NCBI GenBank assembly: GCA_018268435.1
Contig: JAFDWP010000189.1
Coordinates: 1 to 32,926 of the forward strand
DNA from: Actinomycetota bacterium
Lineage (GTDB): Bacteria; Actinomycetota; Actinomycetes; Actinomycetales; Microbacteriaceae
Direction: 5' to 3'
DNA length: 32,926 nucleotides
The translations under genes and the position numbers were made by a program. Below are positions 19,677 through 27,375 of this stretch, piece by piece (within the stretch, counting starts at the first letter, position 1; each line of letters begins with the position of its first letter). Below the pieces are notes generated by a model. The model was not told where the DNA came from and searched no databases. It saw nothing but the letters and a program-made list of their open reading frames with translations.

Positions 19677-22490
19677 ATGGACCCCGCCGAGACGATCGCC
19701 CTGCCCTCTGCGCCCGCAGCCCCGACGCGGGGCTCGCTCCCGCTGGTCGCTGCCATCGTGCCGCTCGTCTCAGGCATCGTGCTGTTCGTCGTGACCGGGT
19801 CACCGCTCTCGCTGTGCTTCGCCGCCCTCGGACCGGTGATGATCCTCGGCTCCTTCCTCGATGGGCTGCGTCAGCGCCGCAGAGCGGCCCGCAGGACTCG
19901 TGCCGAGGAGTCCCGGGCCTGGGCGCAGGTGGAGCGGACGCTCGTCGAACGGGAGGAGGCGGAGCGCGCCCGGCGGCTGCGGTCCGCCCCCGATCTCACG
20001 GCGTGCCTGGCGGATCCGCCGACCCGTCCGCTCGCGCTCGCGGAGCCGGCGGAGATCTCGGTGGGCCGGGGGGACGGTCCCTCGCCGCTGCGGTTCAGCG
20101 GCGCGGGGGAGAGGGCGGACGCGTTCCGTGCGCGGCATCGCACCGTGCCGGGCGTCCCCGTGACGGCGCGCCTCGCGGACGGGCTGTGCGTGCGCGGGCC
20201 GGTGCCGATCGCGACCGCGGTGGCGCGCGCCCTGGTGCTGCAACTGTGCCTGCGGCATGCGAGCGGCGCGATCCGTCTGGACGGCGACGGCGTCGTCATG
20301 CTCGGCCTCGAAGCCCTGACGCGCACCGGCGGAGGCGGGCACGACGCGGATCTCGTGCATATCGGCGTCGGCAGGACGGCCCCCGCCGGGCCGAGGCTGT
20401 ACATGCTCGAGCCCGGTGCGCCGGCGCCGGCCGGCTACCACGCGGTGCTCGACGTGACGGAACCCGGCGCGGCACGGCTGCGCACCCGGGAGGGCAGCCA
20501 GGACTGCGCGGCGGAGGGGATCTCCCGGGAGCAGGCGGCCGAGCTGGTGCGCGAGTTGGTGCTCGAGCGGAGCGCGGAGGCGGCGATCCCGGCGGCGGTG
20601 ACGCTCGCAGAGGTGCTGGCGCCGTCGGTCCCCGGCACGATCCCCGGGGACGCCTCGGGGGATGGGCTCGACGCGGCGCTCGGACGGGACGCCGGGGGGA
20701 CGGTGCGGGTCGACCTCGTGGCGGACGGGCCGCATGCGCTGGTGACGGGCGTCACGGGCGCGGGCAAGAGCGAACTGCTCGGCAGCTGGGTGTCGGCGCT
20801 GGCCGCGACGCACTCTCCGGAGCAGGTGGCCTTCGTCCTGGCCGACTTCAAGGGCGGCACCGCGTTCGAACCGCTGCGTGCGCTGCCCCATGTCGCGGCG
20901 GTCATCACCGACCTCGATGCGGACGGCGCGGAGCGCGGGGTGCGCAGTCTCCGTGCCGAGCTGCGCCGCAGGGAGCGCATCCTCGGCGAGCGCGGCGCCC
21001 GCAGCGTCGCCGATGCGGGGGACGTGCTGGGCCGGCTGGTGATCGTCGTGGACGAGTTCGCGGCGCTGCTGCAGGAGCATCCTGACCTGGCGGCGGTGTT
21101 CACGGACATCGCCGCCCGTGGGCGGGCGCTGGGCATGCACCTGATCCTCGGCACCCAGCGCGCGACCGGGGTGATCCGCGACGCGCTGGCGGCGAACTGC
21201 CCGCTGCGGATCGCCCTCCGGGTCACGGATGCCGCCGACAGCCGGGCGATGATCGGCACCGACGCCGCTGCAGCGCTGCCCGGCGACGCGGACGGACGCG
21301 GACTCGCGTACCTCCGGCGTGCCCGGGACGCCGCGCCCGCACTCTTCCGTATCGCGCGCACCCGGCCCGCCGAACTCGAGGCGATCGCGGCTCGGCACCC
21401 CTCCGCCCCGCGCGCCCGCAGCCCCTGGATGCCCGCACTCCCGAATCTGCTGCGTCGTGCCGACCTGCCCGCGGTGGGTGCAGGGGAGGTGCTGCTCGGG
21501 CTCGCCGATCAGCCGGAGCGGCAGCGGCAGGTCGCTCGAACCCTCCGGCTCGGGGAGGATCGCGGGATCGCGGTGTTCGGGGGACCGGGGTCCGGCAAGA
21601 GCGCGCTGCTGCGCGGCGTCGTGGAGCAGGTGCCGGGGGCGCGGCTGCTGCCCGCGGATCCGGAGGGGGCCTGGTCGTTGATCGACGACCTCGCCGAGGG
21701 GCGCTGTGCGCCGCCGCGCCTGTTGGCCGTGGACGATGCGGATCGGCACCTCGCCGCGTTCCCGCTCGAATACGCGTCGGCATGGGCGGAACGGCTGCAG
21801 CGGGTCCTGCGGATCATGGCGGACGGCGGCGGCACGGCACTGCTCTCCGCATCGCGCTGCACGGCCCAGGTCTCCGCCCTCGCGGACCTCCTGCCGGAGC
21901 GCGCCCTCCTGCGCATGGCGAGCCGCACCGAGCATCTCACCGCCGGCGGAGCGCCGGACTCCTACGATCCCGCACGGCCGGCCGGGCGCGCGCGGTTCCT
22001 CGACGGGGAGGTGCAGCTCGCAATGCCCATGGCGGAGCGACCCGACGACCGGGGAGACGGCGAGGTCACGCCTCTCTGGCGGCCGCGGTCGGGCCTCATC
22101 GGCGTGCTGAGCCCGGCACCGGCGCGCACCGCGGAGGTGCTCGCCGCGCGGTTCGGTCCGGCGGTCGTGCAGGTGCTCGCCGAGGGGGCGCCGGTGATCG
22201 TTCCCGACCGCGCACGGGATCCGGCCGAACTCGTGCTGCTCCTGGGAGATGCGGAGTCCTGGCAGCGGCAGTACGCGCTGTGGCAGCGCATCCTGCGGGG
22301 CGGTGAGGCCGTCGTGCTCGCCGAGGCCGCGCGCGAGCTGCGGACCCTCGCGGGGGTGCGCGAGATCCCTCCGTACGCGGTGCCGTACGCGGGGCGGGCA
22401 TGGACTGTGGACGAGGACGGAAGGCCGTCCCGCGTGCTCCTGTCCGCCCCGCGGGGCGGCGTCAGCCCAGCAGCTCCTCCAGCGGGGTGA
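19677..22490 (+). CDS. Orphan FtsK/SpoIIIE (EccC/EssC-like) membrane ATPase
   Basis: A 937-residue protein with two membrane helices near residues 20-63, then a charged helical linker (~64-105). A region follows that resembles the pre-ATPase part of type VII secretion EccC proteins (PVTARLADGLCVRG...VARALVLQLCLRH). ATPase domain one has P-loop TGVTGAGKSE at about 357-366, VLADFKGGTAF, Walker B RLVIVVDEFAAL and GTQRATGVIRDAL. A second, more divergent domain has P-loop GGPGSGKS at about 636 and LLAVDDADRHLA. EccC usually has three such domains, so this is shorter. No WXG100 substrate, EccB, EccD or mycosin gene is present. The start is either ATG 19677 or an in-frame GTG at 19659; neither has a good ribosome-binding site. 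The last 29 bases overlap the end of convergent ald. Confidence 0.85.
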   Translation: MDPAETIALPSAPAAPTRGSLPLVAAIVPLVSGIVLFVVTGSPLSLCFAALGPVMILGSFLDGLRQRRRAARRTRAEESRAWAQVERTLVEREEAERARRLRSAPDLTACLADPPTRPLALAEPAEISVGRGDGPSPLRFSGAGERADAFRARHRTVPGVPVTARLADGLCVRGPVPIATAVARALVLQLCLRHASGAIRLDGDGVVMLGLEALTRTGGGGHDADLVHIGVGRTAPAGPRLYMLEPGAPAPAGYHAVLDVTEPGAARLRTREGSQDCAAEGISREQAAELVRELVLERSAEAAIPAAVTLAEVLAPSVPGTIPGDASGDGLDAALGRDAGGTVRVDLVADGPHALVTGVTGAGKSELLGSWVSALAATHSPEQVAFVLADFKGGTAFEPLRALPHVAAVITDLDADGAERGVRSLRAELRRRERILGERGARSVADAGDVLGRLVIVVDEFAALLQEHPDLAAVFTDIAARGRALGMHLILGTQRATGVIRDALAANCPLRIALRVTDAADSRAMIGTDAAAALPGDADGRGLAYLRRARDAAPALFRIARTRPAELEAIAARHPSAPRARSPWMPALPNLLRRADLPAVGAGEVLLGLADQPERQRQVARTLRLGEDRGIAVFGGPGSGKSALLRGVVEQVPGARLLPADPEGAWSLIDDLAEGRCAPPRLLAVDDADRHLAAFPLEYASAWAERLQRVLRIMADGGGTALLSASRCTAQVSALADLLPERALLRMASRTEHLTAGGAPDSYDPARPAGRARFLDGEVQLAMPMAERPDDRGDGEVTPLWRPRSGLIGVLSPAPARTAEVLAARFGPAVVQVLAEGAPVIVPDRARDPAELVLLLGDAESWQRQYALWQRILRGGEAVVLAEAARELRTLAGVREIPPYAVPYAGRAWTVDEDGRPSRVLLSAPRGGVSPAAPPAG

Positions 22491-23577
22491 GCGGCAGACC
22501 GTGCGCGGTGGCCACGCCGGCGTTGGCGATCTTCCCGCCCGTGACGTTGAGGCCGCCGGCCAGGGCGGCGTCGGCGCGGAGCGCGGCCTGCCAGCCGCGC
22601 GACGCGATCTGGCGCACGTACGGCAGCGTCGCGTTCGTCAGCGCCGACGTCGATGTGTTCGGGACCGCGCCCGGCATGTTCGCCACGCAGTAGAAGACGG
22701 TGTCGTGCACGCGGAACGTCGGGTCGTCGTGCGTCGTGGGGTGGGTGTCCTCGAAGCATCCGCCCTGGTCCACGGCGATGTCGACCAGCACGCTGCCCGG
22801 ACGCATCTCGGCGACCATGTCGTTCGTGACGAGCTTCGGAGCCTTCGCGCCGGGGATCAGCACCGATCCGATGACGAGGTCCGATCCGACCACGGCGCGG
22901 CGCAGATCCAGCGGGTTCGAGGCCGCGGTCTTGACGCGGCCGCCGAAGAAGTCGTCCAGGTAGCGCAACCGGGCGATGTTCGTGTCGAAGATGGTCACGT
23001 CGGCGCCCATGCCGGCCGCGATCACCGCCGCGTTGGCGCCGGCGACACCGCCGCCGATCACCGTGACGGTCGCCGGACGGGTGCCCGGGACGCCGGACAT
23101 CAGCAGGCCGAGTCCGCCGTGCGAGCGCATCAGCGTGTTCGCACCGACGAGCGGCGCCAGTCGACCCGCGACCTCGCTCATGGGGGCGAGCAGCGGCAGC
23201 GCACCGGAGGCGAGCTGCACGGTCTCATAGGCGATCGCGGTCATGCCCGACTCCGCGAGCCGGTCGGTCAGCCCGCGATCCGCGGCGAGGTGCAGGTAGG
23301 TGAACAGCACCAGATCGCTGCGGAAGCGGTGGTACTCGCTGGCGATCGGCTCCTTGACCTTGAGCACCAGCTCCGCCCGCGCCCAGACCTCGTCGGCGTC
23401 GTCGAGCAGCGTCGCTCCCGCCCCGCGATAGTCGTCATCCGACATCGAGGAGCCGGCACCGGCGCCGGACTGCACGAAGACGTCGTGACCGGCGAGCACG
23501 AGATCATGCACACCCGCGGGGGTGAGCGCGACGCGGAACTCGTTGTTCTTCACCTCGCTGGGGACAGAGATCCTCAT
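22462..23577 (-). CDS. ald: Alanine dehydrogenase
   Basis: It interconverts L-alanine and pyruvate + NH3 using NAD. The 371 residues are exactly the family length. Catalytic K75 (VLKVKEP) and H96 (FTYLHLAAD) are present, as are the Rossmann loop TVIGGGVAGANAA and the C-terminal NVTGGKIANAGVATAHGL. The ATG at 23577 follows AAAGGAG with a 6-base spacer. It lies 64 bases downstream of an asparaginase gene on the same strand, with a hairpin between. Its product could reassimilate ammonium released by asparaginase or allow growth on alanine. It ends inside the last codons of the convergent ATPase gene. Confidence 0.97.
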   Translation of the reverse strand: MRISVPSEVKNNEFRVALTPAGVHDLVLAGHDVFVQSGAGAGSSMSDDDYRGAGATLLDDADEVWARAELVLKVKEPIASEYHRFRSDLVLFTYLHLAADRGLTDRLAESGMTAIAYETVQLASGALPLLAPMSEVAGRLAPLVGANTLMRSHGGLGLLMSGVPGTRPATVTVIGGGVAGANAAVIAAGMGADVTIFDTNIARLRYLDDFFGGRVKTAASNPLDLRRAVVGSDLVIGSVLIPGAKAPKLVTNDMVAEMRPGSVLVDIAVDQGGCFEDTHPTTHDDPTFRVHDTVFYCVANMPGAVPNTSTSALTNATLPYVRQIASRGWQAALRADAALAGGLNVTGGKIANAGVATAHGLPLTPLEELLG

Positions 23578-23601
23578 CGTGGCTCCTTTCTCTTTCCCTG
23601 A

Positions 23602-23617
23602 CGGGCCTTCCGGCCCG
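23602..23617 (-). terminator. Hairpin between asparaginase and ald
   Basis: On the minus strand CGGGCC-GGAA-GGCCCG forms a 6-bp stem with a GNRA tetraloop, just ahead of the ald ribosome-binding site. A second small hairpin (CCCC/GGGG) lies between it and the asparaginase stop. There is no T-run. It may weakly terminate or stabilise mRNA ends within the operon, giving unequal output of the two genes. Confidence 0.4.
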
Positions 23618-23641
23618 GGGTCGTGCCCCTTGTGGGGGCGT

Positions 23642-24643
23642 TCAGATTCCGGCGCCGGGGCGGATGACCCCCACGCCGCTGCCGCCGCCGAGGACGGCAA
23701 GAGGAAGGACCGAGGCGAGGCTGTCCACCTGCGCATCGGTCAGCGCGCCCGCACGGGCGAGCAGGGTCGCAGCGACGATCGTGGCCGCACGGCCGGATCC
23801 GTCGAGCATCTTCAGTGCGACGGTCGTGCCGTTCGGAGCGATCATCACCATCACGCCCTCGGCGCCGTGCTTCGCGAACACGCCGAGCCGTTCGATCGCG
23901 AGGGTGTCGGGGCGACCGGGCCCTTCGATCGTCCACGGGTTCTCCCGCACCGTGCGCACGAGCGCGCCGGCGAAGCGATGCAGAGCGAAGGGCGAGCGCT
24001 CCGACGCGCTGCCGATGCGGTGCAGCGCCCGCGCGAGCCCGGTCAACGTGAGGGCGTGCACCGGGGCGCCGCAGCCGTCGATCGCGGTGGCCGCGACGCG
24101 CTCGCCGCTGAGCCGCTCGACGGTCTCCTTGATGTGCACCTGCAGCGGGTGCTCCGGGTCGAGGTATCCGACGGTCGGCCAGCCGTTCGCGACGCAGGCG
24201 CGCAGCATCGTCGCGTGCTTGCCCGAGCAGTTCATCCGGATGCGCGCCCTGCCGGCGTGGTCGCGCACCAGCTCGTCCCTGGTCGCGGAGTCGCCGGGCC
24301 AGTCCGCCGGGCATCCGAGATCGTCCTCCGTGAGGCCTCCCGCGGTGAGCATGTCGCGCACCACGGCGACATGGCGGTCGGTGCCGGTGTGGCTCGCCGT
24401 GGCCAGCCCGAGCTGCTCGCCCTCGAGGGGAGCGCCGGCGGTCAGGCACGCGATGGCCTGCAGCGGCTTCATGCTGGAGCGGGGCAGGACCAGTGCGTCG
24501 GCGTCGGCGTCGCCGTGCCGGGCGATGACCTCGCCCTCCGGCGACAGCACGACGGCGGCTCCGATGTGGCGGGACTCGATGAATCCGTTCCGTTCGACGA
24601 CGGCGAGTTCTACGGCATCCTGGACGGTCAGAGTCTGCACCAC
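23642..24643 (-). CDS. Asparaginase (asparaginase II family, PF06089-like)
   Basis: It hydrolyses L-asparagine to aspartate and ammonia. The protein belongs to the actinobacterial and rhizobial asparaginase II group, unrelated to E. coli AnsA/AnsB. Recognisable parts are the N-terminal ERNGFIESRHIGAAVVL, PRSSMKPLQAIA, TASHTGTDRH, NCSGKHATMLRAC, DGCGAPVHALTLTGLARA and the C-terminal GGGSGVGVIRPGAGI. I place the start at the GTG at 24643 (the first of two tandem GTG codons), giving 333 residues, because a TAGGCT box lies 7 bases ahead. The frame stays open further upstream with no family character. It is transcribed towards ald. The osmC gene is divergent. Confidence 0.9.
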   Translation of the reverse strand: MVQTLTVQDAVELAVVERNGFIESRHIGAAVVLSPEGEVIARHGDADADALVLPRSSMKPLQAIACLTAGAPLEGEQLGLATASHTGTDRHVAVVRDMLTAGGLTEDDLGCPADWPGDSATRDELVRDHAGRARIRMNCSGKHATMLRACVANGWPTVGYLDPEHPLQVHIKETVERLSGERVAATAIDGCGAPVHALTLTGLARALHRIGSASERSPFALHRFAGALVRTVRENPWTIEGPGRPDTLAIERLGVFAKHGAEGVMVMIAPNGTTVALKMLDGSGRAATIVAATLLARAGALTDAQVDSLASVLPLAVLGGGSGVGVIRPGAGI

Positions 24644-24650
24644 GAGGGCA

Positions 24651-24656
24651 AGCCTA
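24651..24656 (-). promoter_or_regulatory. Putative -10 box for asparaginase-ald
   Basis: TAGGCT lies 7 bases before the first of two adjacent GTG codons, with no Shine-Dalgarno; likely leaderless. Confidence 0.45.
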
Positions 24657-24713
24657 GTGGGCCGACGTCCCGCGGATCTCCTGCGGCATGCGTCGCGCCG
24701 GAGGGGATCCTGG

Positions 24714-24719
24714 CACGAT
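24714..24719 (+). promoter_or_regulatory. Possible -10 box for the OsmC-family gene
   Basis: CACGAT keeps the key A2 and T6 of a -10 hexamer and lies 6 bases before the ATG. Weaker than the others. Confidence 0.25.
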
Positions 24720-24725
24720 GGGTCC

Positions 24726-25220
24726 ATGAGCCTGGGAACGCATCGCTATGCCCTCACGACGACCTGGACCGGCAACCGCGGCACCGGCACGTCGGGCTAC
24801 CGCGACTACGATCGGGCGAGCATCATCGGCGTGGCGGGCAAGCCGGATCTGCTGGCCTCATCGGACAAGCCGTTCCGCGGGGATCCGACCCGGTGGAACC
24901 CCGAGGACATGCTCCTGGCGGCGCTGAGCGAGTGCCACCTGCTGAGCTATCTGCACGCCTGCGTGGCCGCCGGCGTCGTGGTGCTCGACTACCGCGACGA
25001 GGCCACCGGCACGATGCAGGAGGACGGGCGCGGTGGGGGAGCGTTCACCGAGGTGACGCTGCACCCGGTCGTCACGATCGCCGACGAGGCCATGCGCGCC
25101 GCCGCGGAGGCGGCGCATGCGCAGGCGCACGCCTGGTGCTTCATCGCGAACTCGGTCGCGTTCCCGGTGCGCCACGAGGCCACGATCCTGGTCGCCGGAG
25201 CCCGAGCTGCCGGAGCCTGA
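24726..25220 (+). CDS. OsmC/Ohr-family protein
   Basis: A thiol-dependent peroxidase-fold protein, 164 residues. The two Cys residues of the family are present, one in LLAALSECHLLSYL and one in AHAWCFIANS. They lie on the central helices where OsmC/Ohr reduce organic hydroperoxides. PFRGDPTRWNPEDMLLAAL is a strong family stretch, and DYRDEATGTMQEDG matches the OsmC subgroup more than Ohr. The substrate cannot be told from sequence. The ATG at 24726 fits the family N-terminus. Its stop codon TGA overlaps the first bases of the 42-bp repeat array, so the repeats abut the coding end. Confidence 0.9.
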   Translation: MSLGTHRYALTTTWTGNRGTGTSGYRDYDRASIIGVAGKPDLLASSDKPFRGDPTRWNPEDMLLAALSECHLLSYLHACVAAGVVVLDYRDEATGTMQEDGRGGGAFTEVTLHPVVTIADEAMRAAAEAAHAQAHAWCFIANSVAFPVRHEATILVAGARAAGA

Positions 25221-25425
25221 GAACCGGTCCCTGAGCGAGCGCAGCGAGACGAAGGGCTCTGAGAACCGGTCCCTGAGCGAGCGCAGCGAGACGAAGCGCT
25301 CTGAGAACCGGTCCCTGAGCGAGCGCAGCGAGACGAAGGGCTCTGAGAACCGGTCCCTGAGCGAGCGCAGCGAGACGAAGGGCTCTGAGAACCGGTCCCT
25401 GAGCGAGCGCAGCGAGACGAAGGGC
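25219..25425. repeat. Five tandem 42-bp repeats between osmC-like gene and plsC
   Basis: Units start at 25219, 25261, 25303, 25345 and 25387. Each reads GAGAACCGGTCCCTGAGCGA followed by GCGCAGCGAGACGAAGGGCTCT. The only internal difference is unit 2 (GAAGCGCT for GAAGGGCT); unit 5 diverges in its last three bases. Each unit holds an ACCGGT palindrome and a 4-bp CCCT/AGGG frame around the GAGCGAGCGCAGCGAGACGA core. That core is, from memory, a dispersed intergenic motif in many actinobacterial genomes. 42 is divisible by three, so the plus strand stays open (14-residue unit ENRSLSERSETKGS), but I see no start or ribosome-binding site and do not call it coding. The rest of the 250-base gene-free stretch, 25426-25470, shows nothing. 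Confidence 0.97.
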
Positions 25426-25470
25426 GTGGACGGTCGTCGCTTCGAGTGCCTCAGCGACCGGCTCCGACGG

Positions 25471-26274
25471 TCAGCGCCGCTCGTGCGGCAGCGCCTGCTT
25501 GATCTTCTCGATCGCGCCGTGCGCGGGCACCTCGTTGTAGACGCCCGCGAGCTCCTGCTCGCTCAGGGCGTGGATCGCGGCCATGATCTCGTCGGTGGCG
25601 GCGCGGCGCGCGCGACCGGAGTTCGCCGGGCCGTGGTGGGCGAGATCCAGCGGCTCGCCGAACCGGATCGTCACCTTGGAGCCGACCTTCGGCATCTTGG
25701 CGCCGACCGGCATGGCCTTGTCGGTGCCGATCACGCCGACCGGGACGACCTTCGCGCCGGTCTGCAGAGCGAGGAACGCGACGCCTGTGCGCCCCTTGTA
25801 CAGGCGGCCGTCGGTGGAGCGGGTGCCCTCCGGGTACAGCGCGACGGCCAGGCCCGCCTCCAGCAGCTTGCGCTGCTCGTCCAGGGCGTCCAGTGCCGCC
25901 TGTCCCGCGCCGCGGCGCACCGGGATCGCGCCGACCGCACGCATGAAGTTCGCCACGAACCTGCCTTTCAGGCTCGTGCCCTCGAAGTAGCTCGACTTCG
26001 CCAGGAAGTGAACGCGCCGCGGAGCGGCGACCGGGATCGCGATCGAGTCGATGAAGGAGAGGTGATTCGACGCGATGATGATCGGCCCGTCCTTCGGGAC
26101 GTTCGCGCGGCCCTCGATGCGCGGGCGGTAGATGAGGCGCGTGAGCGGCAGCAGGATCATCCGGCCGAGAAGATACGTCGCGCCGGCGCGATGCACCTCG
26201 TCCTCGATCGGCTCCGGTCCCGCCGCCTCGTCGTCGCGGTCCGCGGACGCTGCGGTTTCGTGTTCCGGTGTCAC
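25471..26274 (-). CDS. plsC: 1-acyl-sn-glycerol-3-phosphate acyltransferase (PlsC family)
   Basis: It acylates lysophosphatidic acid to phosphatidic acid at the membrane. The 267 residues contain the catalytic NHLSFIDS (HX4D motif) and, further on, the acceptor-binding YPEGTRSTDG with the conserved EGTR; PVGVIGTDKAMP is the third block. The N-terminal ~30 residues are acidic and probably disordered, and the stretch YLLGRMILLPLTRLIY is the membrane-contacting helix. The start is the GTG at 26274, placed by a TAGCCT box 6 bases ahead and by absence of a ribosome-binding site. Acyl specificity cannot be told. Other PlsC-like proteins act in different lipid pathways, so the exact substrate is inferred. 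Confidence 0.88.
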   Translation of the reverse strand: MTPEHETAASADRDDEAAGPEPIEDEVHRAGATYLLGRMILLPLTRLIYRPRIEGRANVPKDGPIIIASNHLSFIDSIAIPVAAPRRVHFLAKSSYFEGTSLKGRFVANFMRAVGAIPVRRGAGQAALDALDEQRKLLEAGLAVALYPEGTRSTDGRLYKGRTGVAFLALQTGAKVVPVGVIGTDKAMPVGAKMPKVGSKVTIRFGEPLDLAHHGPANSGRARRAATDEIMAAIHALSEQELAGVYNEVPAHGAIEKIKQALPHERR

Positions 26275-26280
26275 CAGACA

Positions 26281-26286
26281 AGGCTA
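26281..26286 (-). promoter_or_regulatory. Putative -10 box for plsC
   Basis: TAGCCT lies 6 bases before the GTG start, again without a Shine-Dalgarno. Confidence 0.45.
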
Positions 26287-26393
26287 GATCAGGATCCATT
26301 CCACGATCGGAATGCGCCGGACGGACCGTCTCCCAGCGGCGACAAAGCCCGGTAGGGCAGGATGGGCAGGTTCCCTACGTCTCGAGGTCTTCC

Positions 26394-27362
26394 GTGCGCA
26401 TCCGCATTGCCGCTGCTCTGTCCGCCGTCGCAGCGACGGCTCTCCTGCTCTCCGGCTGTGCCGGGGCGGGGAACCCCTCGGCGTCGCCGTCCCCGTCGGC
26501 GTCGTCGTCCTGCCTGCTCGACGCCAAGCCGGGCAAGGCCTCGGATGCCGTCAAGGTCGAGGGCAAGGGCAAGGACCTCACTGTGACCGTGCCGTCCGAT
26601 GCGGACGTCGACGGCGCCACCGGCCCCGAGCGCACCGTCGTCTCGAAGGGTGACGGCAAGGACGTCAAGGCCGGAGACCTCGTCTCCGTGCAGTACCGGA
26701 TCGTCAACGCCGCCGACAGCACCGTGCTCGACTCGAGCTCGCGCGGCGTGGACGACCAGGTGCCGGTGCTGCTCGACCCGAACGAGCAGTCGCTGTTCGT
26801 GGCCGCCCTGGAGTGCGTGCCGCTGGGATCCTCCGTCGTGCTCGCGCTGCCCGGCAAGCTGCTGGGCGAGGGGCAGAAGGCGATCGTCGTGTACGCGCAG
26901 TCCACCAAGGAGCTGCCGACCGTCGCGACCGGTACGCCCGTCGCCCCCGTCGCCGGGATGCCGACCGTCAAGCTCGCCAAGGACGGCGCGCCCGAGATCA
27001 CGATCCCGAAGGGCGACCCGCCGACCGAGACGAAGATCGCCGTGCTCAAGCAGGGCGACGGACCCACCGTGGCCAGCGGCGACTACGTGATCGTGCAGTA
27101 CCGCGGTGTGACGTGGGCCGATGGCAAGGAGTTCGACTCGAGCTGGAAGCGCGGCACGCCCGCGCAGTTCCAGACCACGGGCGTGGTGCCCGGGTTCAAG
27201 AAGGCGCTCGAGGGCCAGAAGGTCGGTTCGCAGGTGCTCGCGGTGATCCCGCCGGCCGACGGCTACGGCGCCCAGGAGCAGGGGTCCATCCCGGCGAACT
27301 CGACCCTGGTGTTCGTGGTCGACATCCTCGGCACGATCCCCTCGGCGGCGCCCGCGCAGTAA
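26394..27362 (+). CDS. Lipoprotein with two FKBP-type peptidyl-prolyl isomerase domains
   Basis: A membrane-anchored folding catalyst, predicted on the outer face. From the GTG at 26394 (GAGGT ribosome-binding site, 5-base spacer) the 322 residues begin with a signal peptide and the lipobox LSGC, with C22 as the lipidated residue. A Ser/Pro linker follows. The first FKBP-like domain (about 60-190, KAGDLVSVQYRIVNAADSTVLDSS) is divergent and lacks much of the active-site core. The second (about 215-320) is canonical: VIVQYRGVTWADGKEFDSSW, VVPGFKKALEGQKVGSQVLAVIPPADGYG and STLVFVVDILG. Only the C-terminal domain is likely to be a full isomerase. The dxr promoter box begins one base after the stop. 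Confidence 0.9.
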   Translation: MRIRIAAALSAVAATALLLSGCAGAGNPSASPSPSASSSCLLDAKPGKASDAVKVEGKGKDLTVTVPSDADVDGATGPERTVVSKGDGKDVKAGDLVSVQYRIVNAADSTVLDSSSRGVDDQVPVLLDPNEQSLFVAALECVPLGSSVVLALPGKLLGEGQKAIVVYAQSTKELPTVATGTPVAPVAGMPTVKLAKDGAPEITIPKGDPPTETKIAVLKQGDGPTVASGDYVIVQYRGVTWADGKEFDSSWKRGTPAQFQTTGVVPGFKKALEGQKVGSQVLAVIPPADGYGAQEQGSIPANSTLVFVVDILGTIPSAAPAQ

Positions 27363-27363
27363 C

Positions 27364-27369
27364 TAAGCT
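27364..27369 (+). promoter_or_regulatory. Putative -10 box for dxr
   Basis: TAAGCT lies 6 bases before the dxr ATG. The intervening GAGGGC is too close to act as a ribosome-binding site. Confidence 0.45.
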
Positions 27370-27375
27370 GAGGGC

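Noticed and set aside
25219..25425. CRISPR array
   Set aside because: The units are directly contiguous with no variable spacers, and no cas genes are present; it is a plain tandem repeat.
25117..26355. 412-residue plus-strand frame containing the 14-residue repeat ENRSLSERSETKGS
   Set aside because: It begins inside the OsmC-like gene in another frame, runs through the repeats only because 42 is a multiple of three, and ends antisense to plsC. No start or ribosome-binding site supports it.
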